The notes under the pieces were generated by a model. It was not told the DNA's origin, did not search any database, and saw only the letters and a list, made by a program, of their open reading frames with translations. 64,000 nt of DNA. Source: Enterobacter cloacae complex sp. ECNIH7. GTDB lineage: Bacteria > Pseudomonadota > Gammaproteobacteria > Enterobacterales > Enterobacteriaceae. Shown one piece after another: positions 1 to 7,802 of this stretch. Position 1 is the stretch's first letter. Every line of letters starts with the position of its first letter. The stretch covers positions 620,001-684,000 of the forward strand of contig NZ_CP017990.1 of the NCBI RefSeq assembly GCF_002208095.1. The letters run 5' to 3'. The translations under genes were made by a program, and so were the position numbers.

Positions 1-19
1 GGCTCTGGCGCGGCATCAT
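1..19 (-). CDS. 5' tip of the next ICE conjugation gene (partial)
   Basis: The reverse strand reads ATGATG at 19-14, overlapping the TGA stop of the preceding gene at 18-16. This is the same translational-coupling pattern as in the rest of the operon. Only about five codons lie inside the window. From the usual gene order of PFGI-1-type elements the expected gene is the TIGR03752 family, but that is inference from synteny and not from the visible residues. Confidence 0.4.
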
Positions 20-783
20 GGTTTCGGCTCCGGCAGCAGGGCGCGCGAAACCGGGCCTTCCGTCACCAGGTATACCACGGTGGTATCTTCTGCCAGACCA
101 CGTGGGCCGAGCCAGTCATGCTGGAACGCGGCGGCGGTGAACTGCCCCTGAAGTTCGCGCTGATCGAGCGTGATGCGCTGTCCGCTCTGGTTTTGCAGGC
201 GGATGGCGGTGACGGTGGTGGCGTTAACCTGCCATGACGCCAGCGGGATGGCGGTAACAGGCTGCTGCGGCAATAAGGTGGTGATGCGTTTCGCCAGCCG
301 GACGGGGGCAGGCGTGACGCCTGGCAGAGCTTCAACAGTGCGCAGCGGCGCATACAGGTTCTGTGCGGCATAGCGTACCAGCAGAATGGGCAGGGGCTCG
401 GTTGAGGCTGTCACCGGGACGGACGTTTTTGCTGTGGCAGGCGTCTGCGGGGCGTAGCTAATGTGCACGGGTTCAAGTGGCGAAGTGCCCTGGGTGGCCT
501 GAATATCCAGCAGGATCAGCTCGCCGCTGCCGGTATCTCGTAGTTGAATGCGGGTGGACGGGAACGCCGTATTTGCCAGCAGGAAGACCTTTCCGCTCGC
601 GCTTTGCAGGCGTACTTTACCTTCCAGCGTGGCGGGATAGCCAATACGCACCGCTTTCCCCACATCGACAATCCGCTCCTTCCCGACATGCAGCGTGACG
701 GGCAGGGGGATGTTTTCCCACTGCACCACCTCCGTGGCGAAGGCCGAGAAACTGAACAATAAAGCAAAGAGGACTGGCTTCAT
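16..783 (-). CDS. ICE conjugation protein, TIGR03749 family
   Basis: A 255-residue secreted or periplasmic protein of the mating-pair-formation apparatus of PFGI-1/SPI-7-type integrative elements. The protein starts with a short basic segment and a hydrophobic signal peptide (MKPVLFALLFSFSAFA, cut probably after A). A beta-rich body follows with no enzyme motif. I chose the second of two tandem ATG codons (783) because the GGAGG at 795-791 then sits 7 bases away; a start at 786 is also possible. The gene overlaps the stop of its upstream neighbour (TGATG), so the two are translationally coupled. The family name comes from operon position plus general sequence character. The exact role in these systems is not established. 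Confidence 0.8.
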   Translation of the reverse strand: MKPVLFALLFSFSAFATEVVQWENIPLPVTLHVGKERIVDVGKAVRIGYPATLEGKVRLQSASGKVFLLANTAFPSTRIQLRDTGSGELILLDIQATQGTSPLEPVHISYAPQTPATAKTSVPVTASTEPLPILLVRYAAQNLYAPLRTVEALPGVTPAPVRLAKRITTLLPQQPVTAIPLASWQVNATTVTAIRLQNQSGQRITLDQRELQGQFTAAAFQHDWLGPRGLAEDTTVVYLVTEGPVSRALLPEPKP

Positions 784-1439
784 CATTTCTCCTCCGCTAC
801 CAGACGCTGCGGAGCGGCATCGGTACAGTCGATCGCCAGTCCCCACGGGTTTTTCTCCGCATCAATGGCGTAACGCACCACCTGCAACGGGTAGCGCACC
901 AGCGCTTTTTTCACCGGCTCGTTCTGGTAATACTCCTCAACCGCTACATCAAGTGTCACCCGCCAGGCATCCCGGCTTAAGGTCTCGACGCGGGGGAAGG
1001 GACGTTTATCGCCGTCATGCACCAGGCTGCTGTAGCCGTGACCGGGAAGCTCAAACACGCCTCGCGTCCGCTCGCGCAGTTCACCGTTGTTGCGCCGTAC
1101 CTGAAAATCGTGCTCCAGCCGGGTGTAACAGGCAGGCGTCAGGTAGGCGCGCAGCGAGCGGAGATTGCGGGAATAGTCCTCCTCACCGTTATCCGGCCAG
1201 CGGTTTAGTTGCTGGAAGATATAAAAGGTGAAGGCGTAAACGCTGGCGGGCGGTACTTCCCACCACGGACGGGTGCTGCCGCTGCGCAGGTCTGGCGGGA
1301 ACCAGAGGGTGAGCTTTTGCGGGGCGCTATACCAGCCGTAACCAACGCCCGCCAGACACAGGCACAGCAGGACAATCACGGCCCGCAGCGTCAGAATATG
1401 GTTATCGCGCTCGGCCAGCGCATGGCGAAAGCGGCTCAT
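783..1439 (-). CDS. ICE conjugation protein, TIGR03746 family
   Basis: A 218-residue protein with a short cytoplasmic N-terminus (MSRFRHALAERDNH), one transmembrane helix at about residues 17-37 and a periplasmic body. This topology resembles VirB8/TraE-like core components of type IV secretion, and the family is generally treated as the TraE-like member of these elements; that parallel is from family knowledge. The start at 1439 is preceded by AGGAG with a 6-base spacer. A longer in-frame reading from 1463 has no comparable ribosome site. Its start overlaps the end of the TIGR03750 gene (ATGA). Confidence 0.8.
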   Translation of the reverse strand: MSRFRHALAERDNHILTLRAVIVLLCLCLAGVGYGWYSAPQKLTLWFPPDLRSGSTRPWWEVPPASVYAFTFYIFQQLNRWPDNGEEDYSRNLRSLRAYLTPACYTRLEHDFQVRRNNGELRERTRGVFELPGHGYSSLVHDGDKRPFPRVETLSRDAWRVTLDVAVEEYYQNEPVKKALVRYPLQVVRYAIDAEKNPWGLAIDCTDAAPQRLVAEEK

Positions 1440-1790
1440 CGCGGACTCCTGCGCACTACCCATACGGCGCTGTGCTGAACCAGTTGCGCACCGCGAAGAT
1501 GATGGTGCTCCAGCCAGGCAAGGATTGCCTGTGGTAGCCAGCTATCGGGCTTACCGCGTTTCGCGCGCGCCAGAATCCGCCCACCGCCCTGAATCAGTAA
1601 TGCCGCACCTGCCAGCGCTGAACCGGGGATCAACGGCCAGTAGTGGGTTATCAGGGCCAGCACAATGCCGAACGCGCAGCCGACGCCAAGACCGAGAGCC
1701 AGCGCCAGAAACAGTTCGCTGGTGGTCAAGCCGCGCCAGACCACGGGCTCGCGGTTGAGGCGGTCGGGGAGAAAGGGGATGGTCGCCATA
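1436..1790 (-). CDS. ICE conjugation membrane protein, TIGR03750 family
   Basis: A 117-residue inner-membrane protein starting MATIPFLPDRLNREP, with two hydrophobic helices at about residues 25-50 and 55-75 and a basic C-terminal tail. This layout is that of small TraL/VirB3-like proteins, and the family is the counterpart in PFGI-1 elements. The open frame continues far upstream, but the segment before residue 1 overlaps the neighbouring gene in another frame, so 1790 is the sensible start. Its ATG follows directly on the TAA of the TIGR03745 gene, indicating one transcript. Confidence 0.8.
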
Positions 1791-2108
1791 TTAAAGGACG
1801 TCCGAGGCCTGGTTGAGTAACCAGATGATGACCACGAGAAGAATGCTGCCGACGCCCGCCATAGAGCCCAGATCTTTCCACTGCTTGCGCCCGCTCTGGA
1901 TCTCCGAGTAGGTAGCAATGCAGTTGTTTGCCACCACCAGAAAACCGACAGCGCAGATGGCCAGCGCCAGCAGCACCACAATGTCAAAACCGTAGTTTTG
2001 CAGCGTCTCCATAATGCCCTGGCCCTGACCGCGCGACGGATCTTCCATCGTCGGCAGGTCGGCAAAGGCGTTGAATGCAGCGAATAACAGTAACAGAAGC
2101 CAGCGCAT
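1791..2108 (-). CDS. ICE conjugation membrane protein, TIGR03745 family
   Basis: A 105-residue protein with a signal-like N-terminus (MRWLLLLLFAAFNAFA) and two further hydrophobic helices at about residues 41-63 and 85-102, separated by a polar loop. Small proteins with a cleaved signal and two helices are typical of VirB2/TraA-like pilin candidates, and this family is usually placed there; pilin function here is inference. A strong AGGAGG lies just upstream of the ATG at 2108. It is tightly packed between the TIGR03758 and TIGR03750 genes. Confidence 0.8.
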   Translation of the reverse strand: MRWLLLLLFAAFNAFADLPTMEDPSRGQGQGIMETLQNYGFDIVVLLALAICAVGFLVVANNCIATYSEIQSGRKQWKDLGSMAGVGSILLVVIIWLLNQASDVL

Positions 2109-2117
2109 GGTTCCTCC

Positions 2118-2351
2118 TCAGCCCAGTACCAGCCAGAAGCTGACCAGTACCAGTAACAGTGAACGGGCCGCCACCGCGCCAAAACTCTGCCAGCTCAGGC
2201 GCTGGCGGCAGACTCCCTGCCAGGCGACCATTAGCGTCCAGGCGCACCACAGGAGCAGGACGCTGGTAAACAGGCCGAGCACCAGCAGGCTGACGGTCTC
2301 CGGTTTGCTCAGGCTGGCAGCCTGAAAGGCGGCGAGTTGGGAGTCAGTCAT
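2118..2351 (-). CDS. ICE conjugation membrane protein, TIGR03758 family
   Basis: A 77-residue protein starting MTDSQLAAFQAASL with two hydrophobic stretches (about residues 21-42 and 60-76). The size, topology and position between the RAQPRD and TIGR03745 genes match the small TIGR03758 membrane family of PFGI-1-type elements. A longer frame from 2507 is open, but it overlaps most of the neighbouring gene and is basic and low in complexity, so the internal ATG at 2351 is preferred. The start lies inside the 3' end of the RAQPRD gene (8-base overlap). Confidence 0.75.
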   Translation of the reverse strand: MTDSQLAAFQAASLSKPETVSLLVLGLFTSVLLLWCAWTLMVAWQGVCRQRLSWQSFGAVAARSLLLVLVSFWLVLG

Positions 2352-2652
2352 CGGGGTTCTCCCGCTGGTAGCTGGTGCTGAGTGGTTTAACGGCGCGCGG
2401 CTGCGCTCTTGCCGGGGCAAGGTAGTGCTGGATGCCTTGTTCAACGGTGGTGAGATCCTGCTGCGCCTGTAAGTAGTCGAAGAAATAGCGCGACTGTGAG
2501 TCGGCACTGGCGCTGTTCCGGGCGCGCTCCAGCGAGTTTTTTACGCCGTCGAGTTGCTTCAGCGCGAGGGCGAGCTGGGTGGATTCAGGGGAGGCGTAGG
2601 CTGGCCCTCCGAAGCTAAGAAGAATCAGTGATAGAAGTATATGATGCTGCAT
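2344..2652 (-). CDS. RAQPRD family ICE protein
   Basis: A 102-residue periplasmic protein named after its signature. A signal peptide (about residues 1-21) is followed by helical sequence with FFDYLQAQQDL, then QGIQHYLAPARAQPRA, the family's eponymous motif with A in place of the final D. I took MQHHILLSLILL at 2652 as the start because it opens the signal peptide. A GTG start five codons earlier is also open. No good Shine-Dalgarno sequence is visible for either. This is the first gene of the run downstream of the plus-strand cargo, and the roughly 240-base AT-rich gap upstream (2653-2893) must hold whatever promoter now serves it. Confidence 0.85.
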   Translation of the reverse strand: MQHHILLSLILLSFGGPAYASPESTQLALALKQLDGVKNSLERARNSASADSQSRYFFDYLQAQQDLTTVEQGIQHYLAPARAQPRAVKPLSTSYQRENPDD

Positions 2653-2893
2653 AAGACAAGGTTCCACACAGGCATGAATGCGGAAGAAGATAAAAACTTT
2701 AACTTGGGATATCTTTCAGAAACTCATTGTTGATGCTGATAGTTTTTGTTAAGTCAAAAGGAATTGTGGCAACTGTAAAAATTATGAGGCGGGAAGTTGT
2801 CATTAGTAATGATTGGTTAATTGATTTAGAACACGAAAAATTTCGGTACATTCCATTATTGTTTTTCTAATGGTAATGCTTCGAGGTTAAATT

Positions 2894-3691
2894 ATGGATG
2901 GTTTAATTAAAAATTGTCATGATAGGATTGAAGGGGACAAACATCTCAAATGTGATGCTTCCTTAGGTGATGATTGTCTTCAATGTAGCAGTAATATGTA
3001 TTTTGATGGCAATGATGTGAATTACGAATGTGATAATAAAAGGTATATCTATATTGCGCGGTATTTACCTGTTCATTCTTCTGAGATTTCTAATGCGCTA
3101 GATCATTTGGCGATGAGTTTTTATGATGAGCTTAAGGATAAAGAAAAAATAGTATTCGCAAGTTTTGGTGCTGGTCCAGGAATAGATACATATGCTTTTC
3201 ATCGTTGGCTTGATAAGCATCGTAATGATTTATCCTGCAAAAATATTACTGCATTTAGGATCGAGTGTTGCGATGAGTGGACTGAGTTAGCTAAAGAAGT
3301 TATGTTTTCAAATAGCCCTCAGGGTTTTGAGCGAAAATATTATAGAAATATTGTGGATGTCACGACGGAGGATGTTAATATTTCTGAAAGGTTCGATATT
3401 GCAACATTATCATATATTGTTTCTGAACTCGATGAGTCTGGTATTAATAAATTAATTGAAAACATTAAAAATAATAAAAGTGAATGTTCATACATTGTAA
3501 TTAATGACCGAAATGAACCTCTCGTCAAAGAGAAGATAATTAAAATAATGACTGCGGTAGCAGATGCAGGTTATCGTGATTATCATTATGATAGTGAACA
3601 TTGTGGTTTCTCCTATCCTGATGATATATACTCAAGTATTAGTCCTAAAGTTTTTCGTAAATCTGTATATTTTGTAGGTAAATTGAAATGA
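2894..3691 (+). CDS. Cys-rich methyltransferase-like cargo protein
   Basis: A 265-residue protein I do not recognise by name. The N-terminus has cysteines at 8, 20, 28, 31 and 46, the CxxC at 28-31 suggesting a metal or iron-sulfur site. A Rossmann-type segment follows (VFASFGAGPGID, about residues 87-98), which resembles SAM-binding motif I of class I methyltransferases. Further on, a DIATLSYIVSEL segment sits where motif IV would be. The sequence is visibly AT-rich, on the opposite strand to the surrounding ICE genes, and overlaps the next gene by ATGA, so the two form an operon. The likely role is a SAM-dependent modification partnered with the DUF1848 protein; substrate unknown. Confidence 0.6.
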   Translation: MDGLIKNCHDRIEGDKHLKCDASLGDDCLQCSSNMYFDGNDVNYECDNKRYIYIARYLPVHSSEISNALDHLAMSFYDELKDKEKIVFASFGAGPGIDTYAFHRWLDKHRNDLSCKNITAFRIECCDEWTELAKEVMFSNSPQGFERKYYRNIVDVTTEDVNISERFDIATLSYIVSELDESGINKLIENIKNNKSECSYIVINDRNEPLVKEKIIKIMTAVADAGYRDYHYDSEHCGFSYPDDIYSSISPKVFRKSVYFVGKLK

Positions 3692-4623
3692 TAATCAGTG
3701 CCAGTAGACGAACAGATATCCCTGCTTTTTACCATGACTGGTTTATGAATCGAATTAAAGAAGGGTTTCTGTTGATACGAAATCCCTATAACTACCATCA
3801 AGTAAAAAGGATATCTTTGCTTCCCGAAGATATCGATGCTATCGTTTTCTGGACGAGAAACCCCGGTAAGATGCTATCTGATCTGGAGCTTCTTAAGGAG
3901 TTTAAATATTATTTTCAGTATACCATAACAGGTTATCCGAAAATACTGGATGCTCATGGATTAAACCCTCATCGTGCAATATCAACTTTTTTAGCGCTTA
4001 GCAAGAAAATTGGCCGTAATAAAGTAATATGGCGCTATGATCCGATAATTATTTCAAGTGCAACGCCAGTTTCTGAGCATAAACGGCTTTTCCAGAAGAT
4101 AGCCTCTAATCTGGTTGGTCATACTGACCGTGTAGTGATTAGTTTCGCAGATTTGTATCAAAAAACAAAGCGAAACCTCAATCTAATCCCTGATTTTACA
4201 TATAGGGATATTACTCATTTCCATGAGGAACTTTATGATTTATGCTCTTTTTTTGCAGATGTCGCTCGGGAATACGATATGCAAATATCAACATGTGCGG
4301 AATCGCTTGATCTTGAACAGGTTGGAATCGTTAAGGGTAAATGTATTGATGATAGGTTGCTGAAGGAGTTATTCGGACTACATGTTTCAGGTATAAAAGA
4401 TTCAGGGCAGCGAGAAGCATGTGGATGTATCAAAAGCATTGATATCGGACAGTATAATACTTGTTTACATGGTTGTAGGTATTGTTATGCAACATTTAAT
4501 GAAAATATAGTGAAAGCTAATATGAAAAAACATAATCCAATCAGCCCATTTCTTTTAGGTGATGCTTCTGATGTGGATAATGATCTTTTGAAAAATGTAA
4601 TTATTCAACAAAAGCTATTTTAA
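3688..4623 (+). CDS. DUF1848 family protein with radical-SAM-like Cys cluster
   Basis: A 311-residue protein with the DUF1848 signature: SASRRTDIPAFY at the N-terminus, then RNPYNYHQVKRISL and IVFWTRNPGKM. The C-terminal part carries CGC (245-247), C259, C263 and C266 in the order CxC-x11-CxxxCxxCYA. The CxxxCxxC core is the spacing used by radical SAM enzymes to hold a 4Fe-4S cluster, although here it lies near the C-terminus and not at the start of a barrel. The start overlaps the stop of the methyltransferase-like gene. Function of the family is not established to my knowledge; an iron-sulfur enzyme acting with its neighbour is inference. Confidence 0.8.
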   Translation: MIISASRRTDIPAFYHDWFMNRIKEGFLLIRNPYNYHQVKRISLLPEDIDAIVFWTRNPGKMLSDLELLKEFKYYFQYTITGYPKILDAHGLNPHRAISTFLALSKKIGRNKVIWRYDPIIISSATPVSEHKRLFQKIASNLVGHTDRVVISFADLYQKTKRNLNLIPDFTYRDITHFHEELYDLCSFFADVAREYDMQISTCAESLDLEQVGIVKGKCIDDRLLKELFGLHVSGIKDSGQREACGCIKSIDIGQYNTCLHGCRYCYATFNENIVKANMKKHNPISPFLLGDASDVDNDLLKNVIIQQKLF

Positions 4624-4666
4624 TGCCTCGTTTTAGGTGTTTTTTAGGAAGTGTTGGGGTAATGGA

Positions 4667-5356
4667 TTATAACCTTCCTCGGATATTCATACACAAAAGA
4701 AGATAATAAATCATAACCCCTGCAGATAGGAATGATAAATAATCTATTTTTAGTGAGGGAAAAACATTTGGAACTGAGAGAGTTATAATAATTATATACT
4801 TACATGTTTTTCCCATTATGGAAGTTAGCCGGTTAAGAATCAACGTTGACTCATAACCCGCACCAAATCGTCGCAGATCTCGCAGAACCAATCCCTCAAT
4901 CATTCCCATTGTCATACAAAATAAAAATAGTGGAAAAGTTATAATCAATCTGAGCACCTGCATCATAACACTTTGCATCGAATAAAACATAGTGTACGTT
5001 ATGCTGCGGATTACAGGACTCAGTGAAGATGTCAGTTCACGTTGTTTGAAGAGACTGAGTACTATTTCTTCAGTATGTCTCAACACTATTTGGTTATATT
5101 GTAGTAAACCCAGAATATGAGTTTTCAACGGATGCCTACGTAGATCCTGCTCCAGCGCTGCCTGTTCGTGTAGCACTGCACGCGAAATATGCTCAACATC
5201 GTCTTGCGGCCATAAAAAATATAGAAATAATGTCAGCAACAGATGTAAAAAGACTCCCTCAATAATAATTACCAATGCATAACTTACAAGTCTTAATAAT
5301 CCAATTACCAAGCCGGAAGGTGGCTGAGAAGGGAGTGTCGGTTGTTGCTGGCTCAT
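4667..5356 (-). CDS. ICE conjugation membrane protein, TIGR03747 family
   Basis: A 229-residue membrane protein starting MSQQQPTLPSQPP. It has several hydrophobic segments (about residues 15-48, 131-155, 180-198 and 205-222) and the FLYFLWPQDDVEHI region typical of this partner of the coupling protein. ATG at 5356 overlaps the TGA of traD. The 5' end is GC-rich like traD, while most of the body is AT-rich, unlike the genes on both sides, which suggests replacement or long independent drift. Its 3' end is where the plus-strand cargo begins, so the cargo sits between this gene and the RAQPRD gene. Confidence 0.7.
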   Translation of the reverse strand: MSQQQPTLPSQPPSGLVIGLLRLVSYALVIIIEGVFLHLLLTLFLYFLWPQDDVEHISRAVLHEQAALEQDLRRHPLKTHILGLLQYNQIVLRHTEEIVLSLFKQRELTSSLSPVIRSITYTMFYSMQSVMMQVLRLIITFPLFLFCMTMGMIEGLVLRDLRRFGAGYESTLILNRLTSIMGKTCKYIIIITLSVPNVFPSLKIDYLSFLSAGVMIYYLLLCMNIRGRL

Positions 5357-6830
5357 TCTACGTTCCCTCCGTTCTGGCGGGGCTGCATCCATTCTGTTAG
5401 CTGCTGGATAGAATACGGCAGCGTCCAGTGTTTGTCGTCGATGGGCAGCGGCAGACGAATTTTCCACAACTGCCCGCCTTCGAGCAGGGCAAAGGCCTGC
5501 CCTTTGGGAAGCTGGATCAGCGCGGCGGTATCAAGTAGCGGCACATTACTGGTGGTTACCTGCTCGCGGGTATTGCTGGTAAAGCTGTTGATGCCGCCCG
5601 GCGTGTCGGTGACGCCGGAGCTAACCTGACGGCTGCGCACTTCCACCTGCGGCAGTTGCTTCGTCAGTAGTTCGGCGGTGGTGGTTTCGCGCACCCGCAG
5701 CATAATCAGGTTGTTGAAATTGCCGACCACCTGGCCTGCTTTGGGCGCGCTACCGAGGCGGGCCTGAATATCACTTAGCGTCTGGGTATAGGCGGTGACC
5801 TGAATGCCCGCGCCGCCGCCCTTGTTGACCAGCGGGATAAACTCCTCGCCCATCAGTTCATTAAACTCATCGCAATGCAGGTTGATGGGCGACGGTTTTT
5901 CGCTATTGCCGGGCAGTCCATCATTCAGGCCAAACTTATACAGATGCCCGGCGACGCTCACCAGATCGGCAAACATCGAGTTGCCGACGGCGGCAGTGAC
6001 CACCGCATCGGAGAGCGCGTCCAGCCCGACATAGACCACCGCCTTCTGGCGGATCGCCTGCTGCCAGTCGAGGATCGGACGCGAGTCGTCCAGATCGTGG
6101 TAGTCCGGAGCGAGCAGAGCGGCGAGCGTGCCAGTGGTCAGCTTTTCCAGCAGCGGCAGCAGCGAGGCGACAATCTTGTCGAAGTAGGTTTTGTCATAGC
6201 GCACCGCCGAGAGCAGGCCTTCGAGGATCGGATCGTAGAATTTCTCCGCGTTGAGGTACTGCTCCAGCGCCACTACGTGAGGATCGCGGCCCAGCATATG
6301 GCGCGGCATATTCCGGTCATTAAGCTGTTCCGCCAGTTGCACCACCACTTCCCATGCCCGCGCGTTGTGGCGCGGCAGCACGATGCGGGCATAGTCGATA
6401 AACAGGGCATCGATATTGACGACGTGGCGGGAAATTAACTGATAGTAGGGACGCTGACCAAGCGCCACCAGGGCGCGGGCGATGATGTTGACAAAGCGCC
6501 AGGCAAACTCGCGAAAGGCCGCCGAGTTACCTTCGCCGGAAAGCTGTCCGGTGAGGCGCGACGCCACTTCCGAAATGCGGCCAAAGCGCCCGATGGCGTT
6601 GTAGCGGGCGGAGATCTCCGGATACGCCAGATGGAACATAATAAAGCGGTCTCCGCGTCCGGCGCGCTGCGCTTCAGTCCACAGACGCTTCAGCAGATCC
6701 GCGTCGCCTTTCGGATCAAACACGATCACCACCTCGCCACGGCGGATATCCTGGGTGGCGAGTAGTTCCGCCAGACGGGTTTTGCCGACGCGGGTGGTGC
6801 CGAGCACCCGCGCGGTGACGGCGGCGATGC
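5353..6830 (-). pseudogene. traD: traD-like ICE coupling ATPase, 5'-truncated
   Basis: Type IV coupling proteins are hexameric ATPases that bring DNA to the secretion channel. What remains here is the motor: Walker A (LGTTRVGKTRLAELL), VFDPKGDADLL just after it, and a Walker B region (INLHCDEFNELMGEE) in the middle, ending ...NGGNVE. Full-length members of this TraD class start with a membrane-spanning N-terminal domain and are several hundred residues longer. Here the coding similarity stops a few residues before Walker A, and the reading frame runs on into antisense of a sugar transporter. I therefore call it broken near 6815-6840. The exact breakpoint needs alignment to an intact ICE. Confidence 0.8.
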
Positions 6831-7765
6831 TCGGGGTGAACGCGGGGATTGCCTGCGCCAACATCTTCTTCCCGAAGCTGGCGGCGTTCTTCGCCCAGTA
6901 CAGCAACGATAAAGGCTACTTTATGGCGGCGCTGGTGATGATGCTGGTGGGCCTGCCGCTGATGCTCAACGGCTTTATGCAGATCAAAGAGCGCGTGCCG
7001 CCGAGCCCGGAAAAGGTGACCATCCGAGACACCTTCCACAACCTGCGCCAGAACAAGCCGCTGTTTATCGTCCTGCTGTCGTTCTTTTTCTGCGTGTTCC
7101 ACAACGTGGCGGGCGGGCTGTATATCTACTTCTTTATCAACAACCTGGGTGACGGCAGCCTGCAGATGGCGATTGGCGTGATGGGGATTGTCGCGGCGGT
7201 GCTGTGCCTGGTCGCCCCAATGCTGACGCGCCGGATGCAGAAGCGGAAGCTGTTTATGATCCTCTGCGGGCTGGACGTGGCGGTGCGCGTGGTGATGTGG
7301 TTTGTCGGCTATCAGCAGGTGACGATGCTGTTTATTCTGCTCGGGCTGAGCACGCTGTTCGTGATGATGACCAACATCCTCACCTCGTCGATGATTGCCG
7401 ACACCATCGAGTACGCGGAGTACCACACCCACAAGCGCTGCGCGGCGATCACCTTCTCCGGGCAGACCTTTACCGGCAAGATGTCGGTGGCGGTGGGCGG
7501 CGGGTTAATCGGCGTGTTTCTGACGATGATCGGCTACGTGCCGCAGGCGCAAATCCAGAGCGAGAGCGTACTGTCGGGGCTGTTCTTCGGGATTTGCCTG
7601 CTGCCGGCGATTGGGTCGCTGATCCGAATCGTGTTTATGTCGCGCTTTACCTTTACCGAGGAGAAGCATGCGGAGATTTGTCGGCTGCTGGCGGAGCGCG
7701 AGCACGGCGTTGTGCAACGTGGTGAGCCTGGGCAGAAGCATGAGCCTAGGCTTACGGTGAATTGA
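6830..7765 (+). pseudogene. GPH-family sugar:cation symporter, 5'-truncated
   Basis: About 310 residues of a glycoside-pentoside-hexuronide symporter (MelB/YicJ/YihO type), from the middle of the N-terminal half to the normal C-terminus. It contains the RGYFM-like loop (DKGYFMAALVMM), KERVPPSPEKV in the central cytoplasmic loop, IADTIEYAEYHT, and a further set of transmembrane helices ending ...HEPRLTVN. The first five or so helices are missing. The upstream open frame is antisense of traD and does not resemble a transporter. Without promoter and N-terminus it should be non-functional. It marks the chromosomal side of the ICE junction, unless the join is an assembly error. Confidence 0.75.
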
Positions 7766-7773
7766 TTAAGTAG

Positions 7774-7796
7774 CGCCCGCGCTGCGGGCGTTTCTT
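7774..7796 (+). terminator. Rho-independent terminator after the symporter remnant
   Basis: CGCCCGC, a 3-base loop and GCGGGCG form a 7-bp GC-only stem at 7774-7790, followed by TTTCTT. It lies just past the symporter stop and may also separate it from the convergent gene at 7803. Confidence 0.75.
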
Positions 7797-7802
7797 AAAA
7801 GG

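Noticed and set aside
1436..2182. 248-residue version of the TIGR03750 protein
   Set aside because: The N-terminal 130 residues overlap two other ICE genes in another frame. The internal ATG at 1790 gives the normal small membrane protein.
6716..7432. 238-residue His/Arg-rich minus-strand frame over the symporter remnant
   Set aside because: Antisense of the transporter helices; the composition is that of a shadow.
6755..7765. Continuous plus-strand frame as one 336-residue transporter
   Set aside because: The first 25 or so residues are antisense traD. Only the later part is symporter, so it is a remnant and not an intact short transporter.
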